DNA of 64,000 bases from Variovorax sp. J2L1-78 (GTDB lineage Bacteria > Pseudomonadota > Gammaproteobacteria > Burkholderiales > Burkholderiaceae_C): NCBI RefSeq assembly GCF_030317205.1, contig NZ_JASZYB010000003.1, forward strand, positions 62,001 to 126,000, written 5' to 3'. Positions 16,526 through 26,012 of the stretch are shown piece by piece; positions within the stretch are counted from its first letter, which is position 1, and every line of letters begins with the position of its first letter. The translations under genes and the position numbers were made by a program. The notes beneath the pieces were generated by a model that saw only the letters and a program-made list of their open reading frames with translations, was not told the DNA's origin and searched no databases.

Positions 16526-18052
16526 ATGATCAATCGCCGCAATTTCACGCAGTCCGTTCCCGCCGGCATCGCCGGCCTGCTGCTCGCGCAATGGGGCATC
16601 GATGCCAACGCCGCGGCGGAGCAGGTGCGCATCGCCTACCCGATCGATGTGCCGAGCTGGGACCCGAGCAAGAGCGCGGCGCCCAACCCGACCGCGCTCT
16701 TCAAGTGCGTATTCGACCAGCCGCTCGAATACACGCCCGACTCCAAGCTGCAGCCCGGCGTAGTCAAGCACTACGAGTGGCTCGACAAGGAGGGCCTGGT
16801 GCTGCAGGTCGACCTGCGCGACGACGTGTTCTTTCACAACGGCGACAAGCTCACGTCGGAAGATTTCAAGTTCACCTTCTTCGACCGCCTGCGCGCCGAG
16901 AAGGGGCTGCAGCTGAGCTTCATCTGGAGCGGCATCACGGCCATCGAGACGCCGTCGCCCACGCGTGCGGTCATCCGTTTCAGCAAGCCGATGGTCACGG
17001 CGCCGCAGTTCCTCGGCTACAGCGCGGCCTTCATCCTGCCCAAGGCCTATTACGAGAAGGTCGGGCTCGACGGCTTCCTCGCCAAGCCTGTCGGCTCGGG
17101 GCCGTACAAGCTGGTCGACTACCAGCGCGACTCGAGCATCACGCTCGAGGCCTTCGACCGCTACTGGCGCGGCCCGGCGAAGATTCGCAAGATCGTGTTC
17201 CAGGTCGTGAAGGACCCGACCACGCGCGTCTCGGCCGTGCAGTCCGGCCAGGTGCAGCTGGCCGCTGCGCTGCCGATGCGCGAGGCGCTGCGCCTGGGCC
17301 AGAGTCCGGGCCTGGCCAACAGCCTCACGCCCACGGTCGACACCTACCTCGTGCAGATGGTCAACAGCGGCCCGCTGGTCGACAGGAACGTGCGCCTCGC
17401 CATGCACCACGCGATCGACAAGCAGGCCCTCTCCAAGGCCTTCTTCAACAGCATCGCGGCGCCGCTCTCGACCGCGGCGGCGCCCGGCACCCCGGCCTAT
17501 GCACCCGACTACACCTTCGCCTTCGACCCGGCCCGCTCGCAGGCGCTGCTGAAGGAGTCCGGTTATGGCCCCGGCAAGCCCGTGCAGTTCCGCTTCTTCG
17601 CCACCAACGGCATCTACCCCAACGATTTCGAGATGGCCCGCGCCCTCGTGCAGATGTGGAAGAAGGTCGGCATCGACGCGGCGCTGGAGGTGATCGAGCC
17701 GGCCCAGTACTACACCAAGGTGCAGGCCGGCAAGCTCGAGGGCCCGACGCTCTGGTTCTGGACCAACGCCACCGGCGACCCGGAGCTGTCGGCCGGCTAC
17801 TACCTGGACCCGAAGAAAAGCTTCTCGGTCTGGCGCAGCCCCGATGTCTCGACGCATCTCGATCCGCTGCTGGTCGAACTCAATCTGGAGAAGCGCATCG
17901 AGGGCTACAAGAAATTCCACGTCTGGGCGGTGGAGCAAGGCTATTCGCTGCCGCTGGTGCAGGGCGTGTCCACCGTGGCCTATGCCAAGGCCGAGGCCGG
18001 CTACAAGCCGTTCCGGAACGGGTGGATCCTGCCGTACTACTGGAGCGCCTGA
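16526..18052 (+). CDS. ABC transporter substrate-binding protein, family 5 (peptide/opine/nickel type), copy 1
   Basis: 508-residue periplasmic receptor. The N-terminus (MINRRNFTQSVPAGIAG, with a twin-arginine-like RR) leads to cleavage near ANA-AAE. Family 5 features include FKCVFDQPLEYTPD, the cluster-C signature VDLRDDVFFHNGDKLTSEDFK and GSGPYKLVDYQRD. It is closely similar along its length to the protein at 24455. It has no permease genes of its own; those at 19621-23508 probably serve both receptors. A hairpin follows its stop. Confidence 0.9.
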   Translation: MINRRNFTQSVPAGIAGLLLAQWGIDANAAAEQVRIAYPIDVPSWDPSKSAAPNPTALFKCVFDQPLEYTPDSKLQPGVVKHYEWLDKEGLVLQVDLRDDVFFHNGDKLTSEDFKFTFFDRLRAEKGLQLSFIWSGITAIETPSPTRAVIRFSKPMVTAPQFLGYSAAFILPKAYYEKVGLDGFLAKPVGSGPYKLVDYQRDSSITLEAFDRYWRGPAKIRKIVFQVVKDPTTRVSAVQSGQVQLAAALPMREALRLGQSPGLANSLTPTVDTYLVQMVNSGPLVDRNVRLAMHHAIDKQALSKAFFNSIAAPLSTAAAPGTPAYAPDYTFAFDPARSQALLKESGYGPGKPVQFRFFATNGIYPNDFEMARALVQMWKKVGIDAALEVIEPAQYYTKVQAGKLEGPTLWFWTNATGDPELSAGYYLDPKKSFSVWRSPDVSTHLDPLLVELNLEKRIEGYKKFHVWAVEQGYSLPLVQGVSTVAYAKAEAGYKPFRNGWILPYYWSA

Positions 18053-18080
18053 GCGCGGCATCGATCTGAACGTCCGGCGG

Positions 18081-18117
18081 AAGGCCGCGGCGCCGGTGCA
18101 TGCCGGACCGCGGCCTT
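18081..18117 (+). terminator. Rho-independent-like terminator after binding protein 1
   Basis: Perfect 10-bp arms AAGGCCGCGG (18081-18090) and CCGCGGCCTT (18108-18117) around a 17-base loop, 28 bases after the stop. Only a short T tract follows (TTGTC), so strength is uncertain. The remaining leader to the Rieske gene (18118-18345) shows no other clear structure. Confidence 0.55.
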
Positions 18118-18345
18118 GTCGCATCCGCGCGCACCGATGGCGCGGTTCTCGCTACGAGGTCGGACCTCATGTTTTTGCTGCTTTTGCGTTCGATCGCCCA
18201 CGGCCCAAGATGGTGCGCCCCCAGGCCATTGGCCGTGCGCCTGATGGCAAGACCCACCCGGGGACGGCTCCTAAGATCGTTTGCACTCCAGGCCTTTTCG
18301 GGGAACGAGACTCCCGCGAAAAGAATTCATCTCGAAGGCGCAGCA

Positions 18346-19584
18346 ATGACTTTTTCTCCCACGGACCAATTCTTTGAAGAACTCGACAGCTCGGTCTTGT
18401 CCGTTCAAAAGGCGCAGGCACTGCCCCCGGTGTGCTACACGGATCGCAATTTCTACGAGTTCGAAAAAGAGGCGGTCTTCAACCACGAATGGCTGTGCGT
18501 CGGCCGCGAGTCGTGGGTGACCCGGCCCGGCGATTACTTCACCACGAAGATCATCGGCGAGCCGCTCGTCATCGCGCGCAACCGCGCCGGTGAGATCAAG
18601 GCGATGTCGTCGGTGTGCCAGCACCGCGCCATGCTGGTGGCCGAGGGCCACGGCAACACCAACGCCTTTCTCTGCCCGTACCACCACTGGGCCTATTCGC
18701 TCGACGGCGACCTGATCGGCGCGCCCGCCATGGAGCAGACCCTGGGCTTTGACAAGAAGGCCTTCTGCCTGCCGACGCTGAAGGTCGAGGTCTGGCAGGG
18801 CTTCGTCTTCGTGAACTTCGATCCCATGGCCGAGCCGCTGGCACCGCGCCTGGCCGAGGTGACCGAAGCGCTGGCCAACTTCGACCTGGCCCATCTCGAC
18901 GGCCCGCGGCCCGACAAGCCGGCTCACTTCGCGTGGAACTGGAAGGTCATGTTCGAGAACAACAACGACGGCTACCACGCCAACCGGCTGCACCACGGCC
19001 CGCTGCACGACTTCGTGCCGAGCGCGATGGCGAGCTTTCCGGACCTGCCCGAGACCACCGCCGGCTACTACCGCTTCAACGGCACGCTGCACCAGGACGC
19101 GAGCTTCAACGCGACGCAGAAGGCCATCCTGCCGGTGTTCCCCAAGCTCAACACCGAAGAGCGCAACCGCATGATGTTCGCCAACATCCCGCCCACGCTG
19201 TCGCTGGTGATGATGAGCGACATGGTCATCTACATGATCCTGCGCGCCGACGGCCCCGAGACGCACGAGATGGACACCGGCCTCTTGTTCGCGCCCGGCG
19301 CCATGAAGGACCCGCTGTTCCAGCAGCGCATGGCGATGAACATGCACGCGGCCAACGAGATCATCGCGCAGGACCTGCATGTCGACGAGCTGGTGCAGGT
19401 GGGCCTGCGCTCGCGCTTCGCCACGCGCGGACGCTATTCGTGGCAGGAGCAGGCGCAGCGCGAGTTCAACAACTGGCTGGTGCCGCGCTACCAGGCCGCC
19501 TGGAAAGCCAGCGGCAAGAAGGCCGCGCGCATTCCGATCCACCAGGCCGAGGCCCGGACCGACGCTGTCACCCACGACTGCTGA
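18346..19584 (+). CDS. Rieske non-heme iron oxygenase, alpha (catalytic) subunit
   Basis: 412 residues. The Rieske [2Fe-2S] ligands are Cys91/His93 (CQHRA) and Cys110/His113 (CPYHHW). The catalytic iron site is in NNNDGYHANRLHH, with bridging Asp208 and ligands His211 and His216; the C-terminal carboxylate was not placed. The domain pattern resembles the single-component-type ring-hydroxylating/demethylase group (GbcA- and CntA-like included). No beta subunit, ferredoxin or reductase is adjacent. The ATG at 18346 is chosen because the open frame before it is shadow. It starts the operon with permeases, ATPase and TauD copy 2. Confidence 0.9.
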   Translation: MTFSPTDQFFEELDSSVLSVQKAQALPPVCYTDRNFYEFEKEAVFNHEWLCVGRESWVTRPGDYFTTKIIGEPLVIARNRAGEIKAMSSVCQHRAMLVAEGHGNTNAFLCPYHHWAYSLDGDLIGAPAMEQTLGFDKKAFCLPTLKVEVWQGFVFVNFDPMAEPLAPRLAEVTEALANFDLAHLDGPRPDKPAHFAWNWKVMFENNNDGYHANRLHHGPLHDFVPSAMASFPDLPETTAGYYRFNGTLHQDASFNATQKAILPVFPKLNTEERNRMMFANIPPTLSLVMMSDMVIYMILRADGPETHEMDTGLLFAPGAMKDPLFQQRMAMNMHAANEIIAQDLHVDELVQVGLRSRFATRGRYSWQEQAQREFNNWLVPRYQAAWKASGKKAARIPIHQAEARTDAVTHDC

Positions 19585-19620
19585 TCGCCCTTCGGGGCGC
19601 GTCACCCACCACCCATCGCC

Positions 19621-20697
19621 ATGCTCACCTCTCCCGCCCTGTCCACGCCGGCATCGACCGGCCGCCTGAGCGCCATCGCCGGGCGCAGCCTCGCCGCGAT
19701 GCCGACCGTGTGGCGCATCCTGTGGCGCGTGCCGATGCTGCTGGCCCTCGCGGCGCTCGTGTTCTTCGTGCTGCGCGTGTTGCCCGCCGACCCGATGGGC
19801 ATGTTGCTGCCGCCGAGCGCGACGCCGGCCGACGTGAAGGCGCTGACCGAAGCGCTCGGCCTCGACAAACCGATTCCGGTGCAGTTCGGCATCTGGCTGG
19901 GCAACGCGTTGCACGGCGACCTCGGTCGCACGCTGACGTCGGGGCTGCAGGTCACGCCGCTCATCCTGAAGGCGCTGCCGACCACGCTGCAGCTGATCGC
20001 CTGCGGCCTCTTGCTGGGCATGGTGTTCGGCATCGGCGGCGGGCTGCTGGCCTTTCGCTACCGCGGCACGCGCATCGAGCGCGCGGTGGAAGTCGTCAAC
20101 AGCATCTCGATCTCGGTGCCCGAGTTCCTCTGGGCCATCCTGCTGATCCTCGGCGTGGGCATCGGGCTGAAGCTGCTGCCCTTCCTCGGGCAGCTCGACG
20201 CCGGCCTGACGGTGCCGAACGTGACCGGCTTCCTGCTGGTCGACGCCGTGGTGGCCGGTGACTTCGCCGCGCTGTGGAGCGCGCTGAAGCACCTGGCACT
20301 GCCCGCCTTCGCCCTGTCGCTGGGCATCGCGCCGCCGCTGATGCGCATCCTGCATTCGAGCCTGCTCGACGCCTACACCGAGGACTACGTGTCGGCCGCC
20401 CGCCTGCGCGGCCTGAGCGAGAACCGCATCCTGGTGCGCCATGCGCTCAAGAACGCGGCGCTGCCGACCGTCAGCATGCTGGGCATCCAGGCCAGCACGG
20501 TGATCGGCGGCACGCTGCTGATCGAGACCATCTTCGGCTTTCCCGGCATCGGCAGCCTGATGGTCAACGCCATCGGCGCGCACGACCTGCCGATGATCCA
20601 GGGCCTGGCGCTGACCTACGCCGTCGCCGTGCAGGCGGTGAACATGGTCACCGATGCGGTCCTGCTGCTGCTCAACCCCCGACTGCGCACGCCATGA
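19621..20697 (+). CDS. ABC transporter permease, DppB/OppB type
   Basis: 358-residue inner-membrane protein with about six transmembrane segments. It shows the DppB-type N-terminal RVLPADPMGMLLPP, the periplasmic loop region and the ATPase-contact loop YVSAARLRGLSENRILVRHALKNAALP. This is the EAA-like motif with the usual GxxG spacing. It pairs with the DppC-type protein that begins on its stop codon (ATGA). The substrate is set by the family 5 binding proteins at 16526 and 24455. Confidence 0.92.
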   Translation: MLTSPALSTPASTGRLSAIAGRSLAAMPTVWRILWRVPMLLALAALVFFVLRVLPADPMGMLLPPSATPADVKALTEALGLDKPIPVQFGIWLGNALHGDLGRTLTSGLQVTPLILKALPTTLQLIACGLLLGMVFGIGGGLLAFRYRGTRIERAVEVVNSISISVPEFLWAILLILGVGIGLKLLPFLGQLDAGLTVPNVTGFLLVDAVVAGDFAALWSALKHLALPAFALSLGIAPPLMRILHSSLLDAYTEDYVSAARLRGLSENRILVRHALKNAALPTVSMLGIQASTVIGGTLLIETIFGFPGIGSLMVNAIGAHDLPMIQGLALTYAVAVQAVNMVTDAVLLLLNPRLRTP

Positions 20698-21575
20698 GCT
20701 CCCTCGCACTCCCCGCATCGGCACCGCTTCGGCGCGTGCTCGGCGAACCCCGCGTCGTCATCGGCGTCAGCCTGCTGCTGCTCCTGATCGCGCTCGCGAT
20801 CTTCGCCCCCTGGCTCGCGCCGCACGCGCCCAACGAGCAGGACCTGCTCAATACCGTGCTGCCGCCCGCGTGGGCGCCGGGCGGCGATCCCAGCTTTCCG
20901 CTGGGCACCGACGCGCTCGGCCAGTGCATCCTCTCGCGCCTGATCTACAGCACACGCGTCACGGTGATCATCGCGCTCACCGCCCCGCTGGGGGCTGCGC
21001 TGCTGGGCTGCACGCTGGCGCTCATCGCGGGCTACCGCGGCGGGCGCATCGAGTGGGCCATCCTGCGCATGGTCGACCTGTGGATGTCCTTCCCCGCCAT
21101 CGTGCTCGCACTGGTGCTGATGGTCGCGCTCTCGCCCGGCCTGCTCAACGTGATCGTCGCCATCATCCTGGTCGACTGGACGCGCTTTTGCCGCGTGATC
21201 CGCGCCGACGTGGTGGTGCTGCGCCGCAAGGACTACGTGGCCGCGGCGCGCATCACCGGCGCCTCGCACTGGCAGGTGGTGATGAAGGACATCGTGCCCG
21301 GCATCCTGCCGACGCTGATCTCGCTGATCAGCCTGGAGATGGGCATCTCGGTGGTCGCGGAAAGCATCCTGTCCTTCGTCGGCATGTCGGTCGAGCCCAA
21401 CGTGCCGACCTGGGGCGTGATGATCGCCGACGGCCTCAAGAGCGTGTTCAGTTCGCCGTGGGGCCTGATCGCGCCGGTGGGGTGCACCGTGCTCACGGTG
21501 CTTGCGACCACCTGCCTGGGCGACGGCCTGCGCCGCACCACCGACCCCCGCCTGTTCAATCGTTCGGGGACCTGA
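20694..21575 (+). CDS. ABC transporter permease, DppC/OppC type
   Basis: 293-residue inner-membrane partner. The first transmembrane helix (about 21-44) is followed by the DppC-typical FPLGTDALGQCILSRLIYSTR. The EAA-like loop YVAAARITGASHWQVVMKDIVPG contacts the ATPase. The start overlaps the upstream permease stop by four bases, showing translational coupling, and the fused ATPase starts five bases after its stop. Confidence 0.92.
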   Translation: MSSLALPASAPLRRVLGEPRVVIGVSLLLLLIALAIFAPWLAPHAPNEQDLLNTVLPPAWAPGGDPSFPLGTDALGQCILSRLIYSTRVTVIIALTAPLGAALLGCTLALIAGYRGGRIEWAILRMVDLWMSFPAIVLALVLMVALSPGLLNVIVAIILVDWTRFCRVIRADVVVLRRKDYVAAARITGASHWQVVMKDIVPGILPTLISLISLEMGISVVAESILSFVGMSVEPNVPTWGVMIADGLKSVFSSPWGLIAPVGCTVLTVLATTCLGDGLRRTTDPRLFNRSGT

Positions 21576-21579
21576 CCTC

Positions 21580-23508
21580 ATGAGCCTCGCCCACGCCATC
21601 CCCTACGCATCGGCCGTGCCGCCGCTGCCGCCCGTTCAGGCCAGGCCCGCCGGCGCCGTCCTGCTCGAAGCCCGCGGTCTGACCGTCTCGGCGCCCGGCC
21701 GGCCCGAGCGCCTGCAGGTGCTGCGCGACGTGAGCTTCACACTGCGCGCCGGCGCGACGCTCGGCCTGGTTGGCGAATCCGGCGCCGGCAAGAGCATGCT
21801 CGGCCGCGTGATCGCGCGCCACCTGCCCGACGGCTTCACGGTCGATGCCGGCACGCTGCGCTTCGGCCATGGCGATGGCGATGGCGAGGGCGGCGTCGAC
21901 CTGCTCGGCATGCCCGCTGAGGCGCACCGCGCCTTGCTGGGCGCGCGCATCGCCTTCATCCCGCAGGAGCCGATGACCGCGCTGAACCCGGTGCTCACCA
22001 TCGGCCAGCAGCTGCAGGAGCACCTGCTGCGCCTGGGCGTGGCGAAGGACGAATGGCGCGAGCGCGCCACCGCGATGCTGGCCGAGGTGCGCATCCACCA
22101 GCCGGCGCAGGTGCTCGACAAGTACGCCTTCCAGCTCTCGGGCGGCATGTGCCAGCGCGTGATGATCGCGATGGCTTTCGCCGGAGACCCGCAGCTGGTG
22201 GTGTCCGACGAGGCCACCACGGCGCTCGACGCCAGCACGCAGGCGCACATCGTCACGCTGATCCGCGGGCTGCAGGAGCGGCGCGGCACCGGTGTGATCT
22301 TCGTGACGCACGACCTCGGCCTGGCCGCGCACGTGTGCGACGAGCTGGTGGTGCTCTATGCCGGCGAGATGGCCGAGCGCGGCCCGGCCAAGCGCATCTT
22401 CACGCGCTCGCTGCACCCCTACACGCAGGCGCTGCAGCGCGCCAACCCGCACCTCACCGGCCCACGCCGCCTGCTGTTTTCGCTGCCGGGCCAGATGCCG
22501 GGCATCAGCGACTTCCCGTCGCTGAAGGGCTGCCGCTTCCAGCCGCGCTGCGCGGTGGCGACCGAGGCCTGCGCGACGGCCGTGCCCGCGATGCGCGAGG
22601 TGCTCCCCGACCACCACGTGCGCTGCGTGCATGGCGCAGCCGCGCCCGAGCCGCTGCTGGCCGCCGACGCGAGCGACGCGACGATCTTCCACGCACCGCG
22701 CATGAGCGACGCGCCCTTTCTGCAGGTCGAGGGCCTGTCGAAGGTCTACACCCCGCGCGGCGGCTGGTTGCGGCGCGATGCCGGCGTGCATGCGGTGAAG
22801 GATGTCGACCTGACCATCGCGCCCGGCGAATTCGTCGGCATCGTGGGCGAGAGCGGCAGCGGCAAGTCGAGTCTCGCCCGGCTGGTGATGGGGCTGGAGA
22901 CGCCGAGCGAAGGCCGCATCCTGCTCAACGGCAAGGCGTTGGTCGCGAGGGCGGAAGACTGGGCGCGCCGCATCGCATCGATCCAGATGATCTTCCAGGA
23001 CGCGCGCTCGGCGCTCAACCCGCGGCGGCGTGTGCAGAGCCTGGTCACGCAGTCGATGGAGAGCCGGCCGAACCTGCACAGCGACCGCCAGGCGCGTGCC
23101 CGCGAGCTGGTGGCCGACGTCGGCCTCGCACCCGACATGCTCACGCGCTTTCCGTCGCAGATGTCGGGCGGCCAGCGCCAGCGCGTGAACATCGGCCGCG
23201 CGCTGTGCGACCTGCCGCAACTGCTGGTGGCCGACGAGATCGTCTCGGGCCTCGACGTGTCGGTGCAGGCGCAGATCCTCAACCTGCTGCTGCGCATCCG
23301 CCGCGAACACAAGATTTCGCTGCTGCTGATCTCGCACGACCTCGCGGTGGTGCGCTACCTGTGCAGCCGCGTGCTGGTGATGCACCAGGGCGTGGTGGTG
23401 GAAAGTGGTGAGACCGAGGCGGTGCTGGCCAACCCGCAGCACGCCTACACGAAGAGCCTGCTGGCGGCCGTGCCGCCGCGTGACCTCGGCGTGCGCTGGC
23501 CGCAGTGA
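21580..23508 (+). CDS. ABC transporter ATP-binding protein with two fused nucleotide-binding domains (DppD-DppF/GsiA type)
   Basis: 642 residues carrying both ATPases of the importer in one chain. First domain (about 20-340): Walker A GESGAGKSM, signature LSGGMCQRV, Walker B LVVSDEATTALD and the C-terminal oligopeptide-family tail with PRCAVATEAC cysteines. Second domain (about 375-640): Walker A GESGSGKSS, signature MSGGQRQRV, Walker B LLVADEIVSGLD. A fused heterodimer fits the two-permease set upstream. In many dpp/opp systems these are separate genes; GsiA is a known fused example. Confidence 0.92.
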   Translation: MSLAHAIPYASAVPPLPPVQARPAGAVLLEARGLTVSAPGRPERLQVLRDVSFTLRAGATLGLVGESGAGKSMLGRVIARHLPDGFTVDAGTLRFGHGDGDGEGGVDLLGMPAEAHRALLGARIAFIPQEPMTALNPVLTIGQQLQEHLLRLGVAKDEWRERATAMLAEVRIHQPAQVLDKYAFQLSGGMCQRVMIAMAFAGDPQLVVSDEATTALDASTQAHIVTLIRGLQERRGTGVIFVTHDLGLAAHVCDELVVLYAGEMAERGPAKRIFTRSLHPYTQALQRANPHLTGPRRLLFSLPGQMPGISDFPSLKGCRFQPRCAVATEACATAVPAMREVLPDHHVRCVHGAAAPEPLLAADASDATIFHAPRMSDAPFLQVEGLSKVYTPRGGWLRRDAGVHAVKDVDLTIAPGEFVGIVGESGSGKSSLARLVMGLETPSEGRILLNGKALVARAEDWARRIASIQMIFQDARSALNPRRRVQSLVTQSMESRPNLHSDRQARARELVADVGLAPDMLTRFPSQMSGGQRQRVNIGRALCDLPQLLVADEIVSGLDVSVQAQILNLLLRIRREHKISLLLISHDLAVVRYLCSRVLVMHQGVVVESGETEAVLANPQHAYTKSLLAAVPPRDLGVRWPQ

Positions 23509-23607
23509 CCCGCGCTTGCGCATGGCGCGCAAGTCGCCATGCGCCGCGAAGCAAGAGCAATCGTGCCCCTCGGGCCAAGAATGGATGCATCCAGGAGTGA
23601 ATGGACC

Positions 23608-24420
23608 ATGCAGTACGAGACGATCCAGGTGGCGCCGATGACGCTCACCATCGGCGCCGAGATCGGTGGCGTCGACCTCACGCAGCCGCTGCACGCGCAG
23701 CAGGTGCACGAGATCCACGAGGCCCTGATGAGGCACCAGGTGGTGTTCTTTCGCGACCAGAAGCTGGACTTCGAATCGCACCAGCGCTTCGCGCGCCACT
23801 ACGGCGATCTGGTGCTGCACACCGGTGGCTTCGGTGTCGAGGGCTATCCGTACGTGGTGCCGATCCATGGCGATGCGAATTCGAAGTCGGTGGCCGGCGA
23901 GAGCTGGCATTCGGACCTCAGCTGCAACGAGGAGCCGCCGATGGGCAGCATCCTGCACCTGCACATCGTGCCGCCGATCGGTGGCGACACGCTGTTCTCG
24001 AGCCAGTACGCGGCCTACGAGGCACTGTCCGACCGCATGAAGGGCTACCTCGACGGCCTGACGGCCGTGCACGACGCCGAGCACATCTACCGCAAGTACA
24101 CGACCGACCCGAACAAGCGTTTTCCGGCGACCGCGCAGCCCATCGTGCGCACGCACCCGGTGACGAAGCGCAAGTGCCTGTTCGCCGACGCGCAGTACAC
24201 GACGCACATCGTGGGCCTCGACAAGCCCGAGAGCGACGCGATCCTGAAGTTCCTGTTCGCGCACTGCCAGAACCCGAACTTCCAGGTGCGCTTCCGCTGG
24301 CAGCCGCACTCGGTCGCTTTCTGGGACAACCGCTGCGTCGAGCACCACGCGGTGTGGGACTACTTTCCGCAGACACGCTCCGGGCATCGCGTGACCATCC
24401 AGGGCGACAAGCCCTTCTGA
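23608..24420 (+). CDS. TauD/TfdA-family Fe(II)/2-oxoglutarate dioxygenase (copy 2)
   Basis: 270 residues from the ATG at 23608, which has AGGAG (23593-23597) at good spacing; in-frame ATGs at 23581 and 23539 are weaker. The iron triad is His101/Asp103 (SWHSDLS) and His246 (DNRCVEHHAVWDY), with Arg261 for 2-oxoglutarate. It is closer to classical TauD proteins than the copy at 15509. Position between the transporter ATPase and binding protein 2 suggests it acts on the imported compound. Confidence 0.9.
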   Translation: MQYETIQVAPMTLTIGAEIGGVDLTQPLHAQQVHEIHEALMRHQVVFFRDQKLDFESHQRFARHYGDLVLHTGGFGVEGYPYVVPIHGDANSKSVAGESWHSDLSCNEEPPMGSILHLHIVPPIGGDTLFSSQYAAYEALSDRMKGYLDGLTAVHDAEHIYRKYTTDPNKRFPATAQPIVRTHPVTKRKCLFADAQYTTHIVGLDKPESDAILKFLFAHCQNPNFQVRFRWQPHSVAFWDNRCVEHHAVWDYFPQTRSGHRVTIQGDKPF

Positions 24421-24454
24421 TCCCTTCGATCCTTTTCACGGAGCGCTTGCTGCC

Positions 24455-25978
24455 ATGACCCACCGCAGAGATTTCGTCACCAGGCTGCCGCTCGCGCTGT
24501 TCGGCGCGTCGATGGCCACCACCTTCGGCACCGGCGCCTTCGCGCAGGACGCGCGCACCGTCACGGTCGCGTTCCCGATGGACATCCTGAGCTGGGACCC
24601 GGTGTCGCTCAACCCGACGCAGTCGGCCGTCATCAAGTGCGTGTACGACCAGCCGCTGGAACTCGCGCCCGACCTGAAGTTCGCGCCCAGTGTGGTGTCG
24701 AGCTACAAGTGGCTCGACACCACCTGCACCCTGCTGGAGCTGAACTTCCGCGACGGCGTGACCTTCCACAACGGCGACAAGCTCACGTCCGCCGATTTCA
24801 AGTTCTCCTTCTTCGACCGGCCGCGCGCACAGAAGGCGTCGCTGCTGGCCGGCGTGTGGTCGGCCATCGAATCGATCGACACGCCCACGCCGCTGAAGGC
24901 GGTGGTGAAGTTCAGCGCGCCGATGGCGATCGCGCCGGTGATGTTCGCGGACATTCCGGCCTACATCCTGCCCAAGGCCTACTACGAGAAGGTCGGCAAG
25001 GACGGCTTCGAGGCCAGGCCCGTCGGCTCCGGCCCGTACAGGCTGGTCGAGTACCAGCGCGACCAGCGCATCGTGCTCGAGGCCTACGAGAACTACTGGC
25101 GCGGTGCGGCGAAGGTCAAGCGCCTGGTGTTCCAGGTGACCAAGGACCCGACCGCACGCGCCGCCGCCATGCAGGCCGGCCAGGCCGACCTGACGATGAA
25201 CATCCCGGTGCGCGAAGCCGAGCGCCTGGGCGCACTACCCGGCCTGTCGCCGCACCTGGACGCGACCACCGGCGTGGTGTTCCTGCAGATGGCGAACAAG
25301 GGCCTCCTCACCGACAAGAACGTACGGCTGGCCTGCCACCACGCGATCGACAAGGCGGCCATCTCGAAGGCGCTGTTCGGCGGCCACGCCACGGCGGTCT
25401 CCATGCCGGCCGGCCCAGGCTTCCCGGCCTATGTGCCCGACTTCAAGATCGCCTTCGACCCCGAGAAGGCCAAGGCACTGCTGGCGGCCTCGGGCTACAA
25501 CGCGGCCAACCCGGCGAAGCTGAACTTCTACACGAGCAAGGGCGTGTTCGCGAGCGACTTCGACACCGCGCGGGTCATCGCGCAGATGTGGCAGAAAGTC
25601 GGCATCGAGGTCAACCTGCAGGTGCTCGACAGCCCGACGCTCTACGAATACCAGCGCACCGGCAAGTTCGACGGCCCGGTGCTCAAGCCCTTCAATCCGG
25701 CGGCGGGCGATCCGGGCACCTACTCGGGCTACATGCTCGACCCGAAGATGAGCTTCTCGATCTGGAAGGGCGAGGACATCCCGCCGAAGCTCTACCCGCT
25801 GATGGGTGAGTCCGACGATGCCAAGCGCATCGACGGCTTCAAGGCCTTCGACATGTGGCAGGTGGAGCAGGGCTACTCGATCCCGCTGTTCCTCGGGCTG
25901 AGCACCATCGTGGCGAAGAAGTCGCTGGGCTTCAAGCCGTACAAGAGCGGCATCCTCATTCCGTACAGCTGGGCCTGA
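24455..25978 (+). CDS. ABC transporter substrate-binding protein, family 5, copy 2
   Basis: 507-residue periplasmic receptor, paralog of the protein at 16526 (shared runs such as VYDQPLE, DGVTFHNGDKLTSADFKF and PVGSGPYRLVEYQRD). The twin-arginine-like start MTHRRDFVTRLPLALFG is followed by cleavage near AFAQD. It is the last gene of the Rieske-permease-ATPase-TauD operon. The ligand is unknown; family 5 covers peptides, opines, nickel and glutathione. Confidence 0.9.
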   Translation: MTHRRDFVTRLPLALFGASMATTFGTGAFAQDARTVTVAFPMDILSWDPVSLNPTQSAVIKCVYDQPLELAPDLKFAPSVVSSYKWLDTTCTLLELNFRDGVTFHNGDKLTSADFKFSFFDRPRAQKASLLAGVWSAIESIDTPTPLKAVVKFSAPMAIAPVMFADIPAYILPKAYYEKVGKDGFEARPVGSGPYRLVEYQRDQRIVLEAYENYWRGAAKVKRLVFQVTKDPTARAAAMQAGQADLTMNIPVREAERLGALPGLSPHLDATTGVVFLQMANKGLLTDKNVRLACHHAIDKAAISKALFGGHATAVSMPAGPGFPAYVPDFKIAFDPEKAKALLAASGYNAANPAKLNFYTSKGVFASDFDTARVIAQMWQKVGIEVNLQVLDSPTLYEYQRTGKFDGPVLKPFNPAAGDPGTYSGYMLDPKMSFSIWKGEDIPPKLYPLMGESDDAKRIDGFKAFDMWQVEQGYSIPLFLGLSTIVAKKSLGFKPYKSGILIPYSWA

Positions 25979-25992
25979 GGCGCGGGGCGCCA

Positions 25993-26012
25993 GGCCTGCC
26001 GCGTGTCAGGCC
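25993..26012. terminator. Hairpin between convergent binding protein 2 and histidine kinase genes
   Basis: GGCCTG-ccgcgtgt-CAGGCC; the right arm overlaps the kinase stop codon. A smaller GGCGC-ggg-GCGCC hairpin precedes it. There is no T run on either side, so the terminator call is tentative. Confidence 0.35.
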
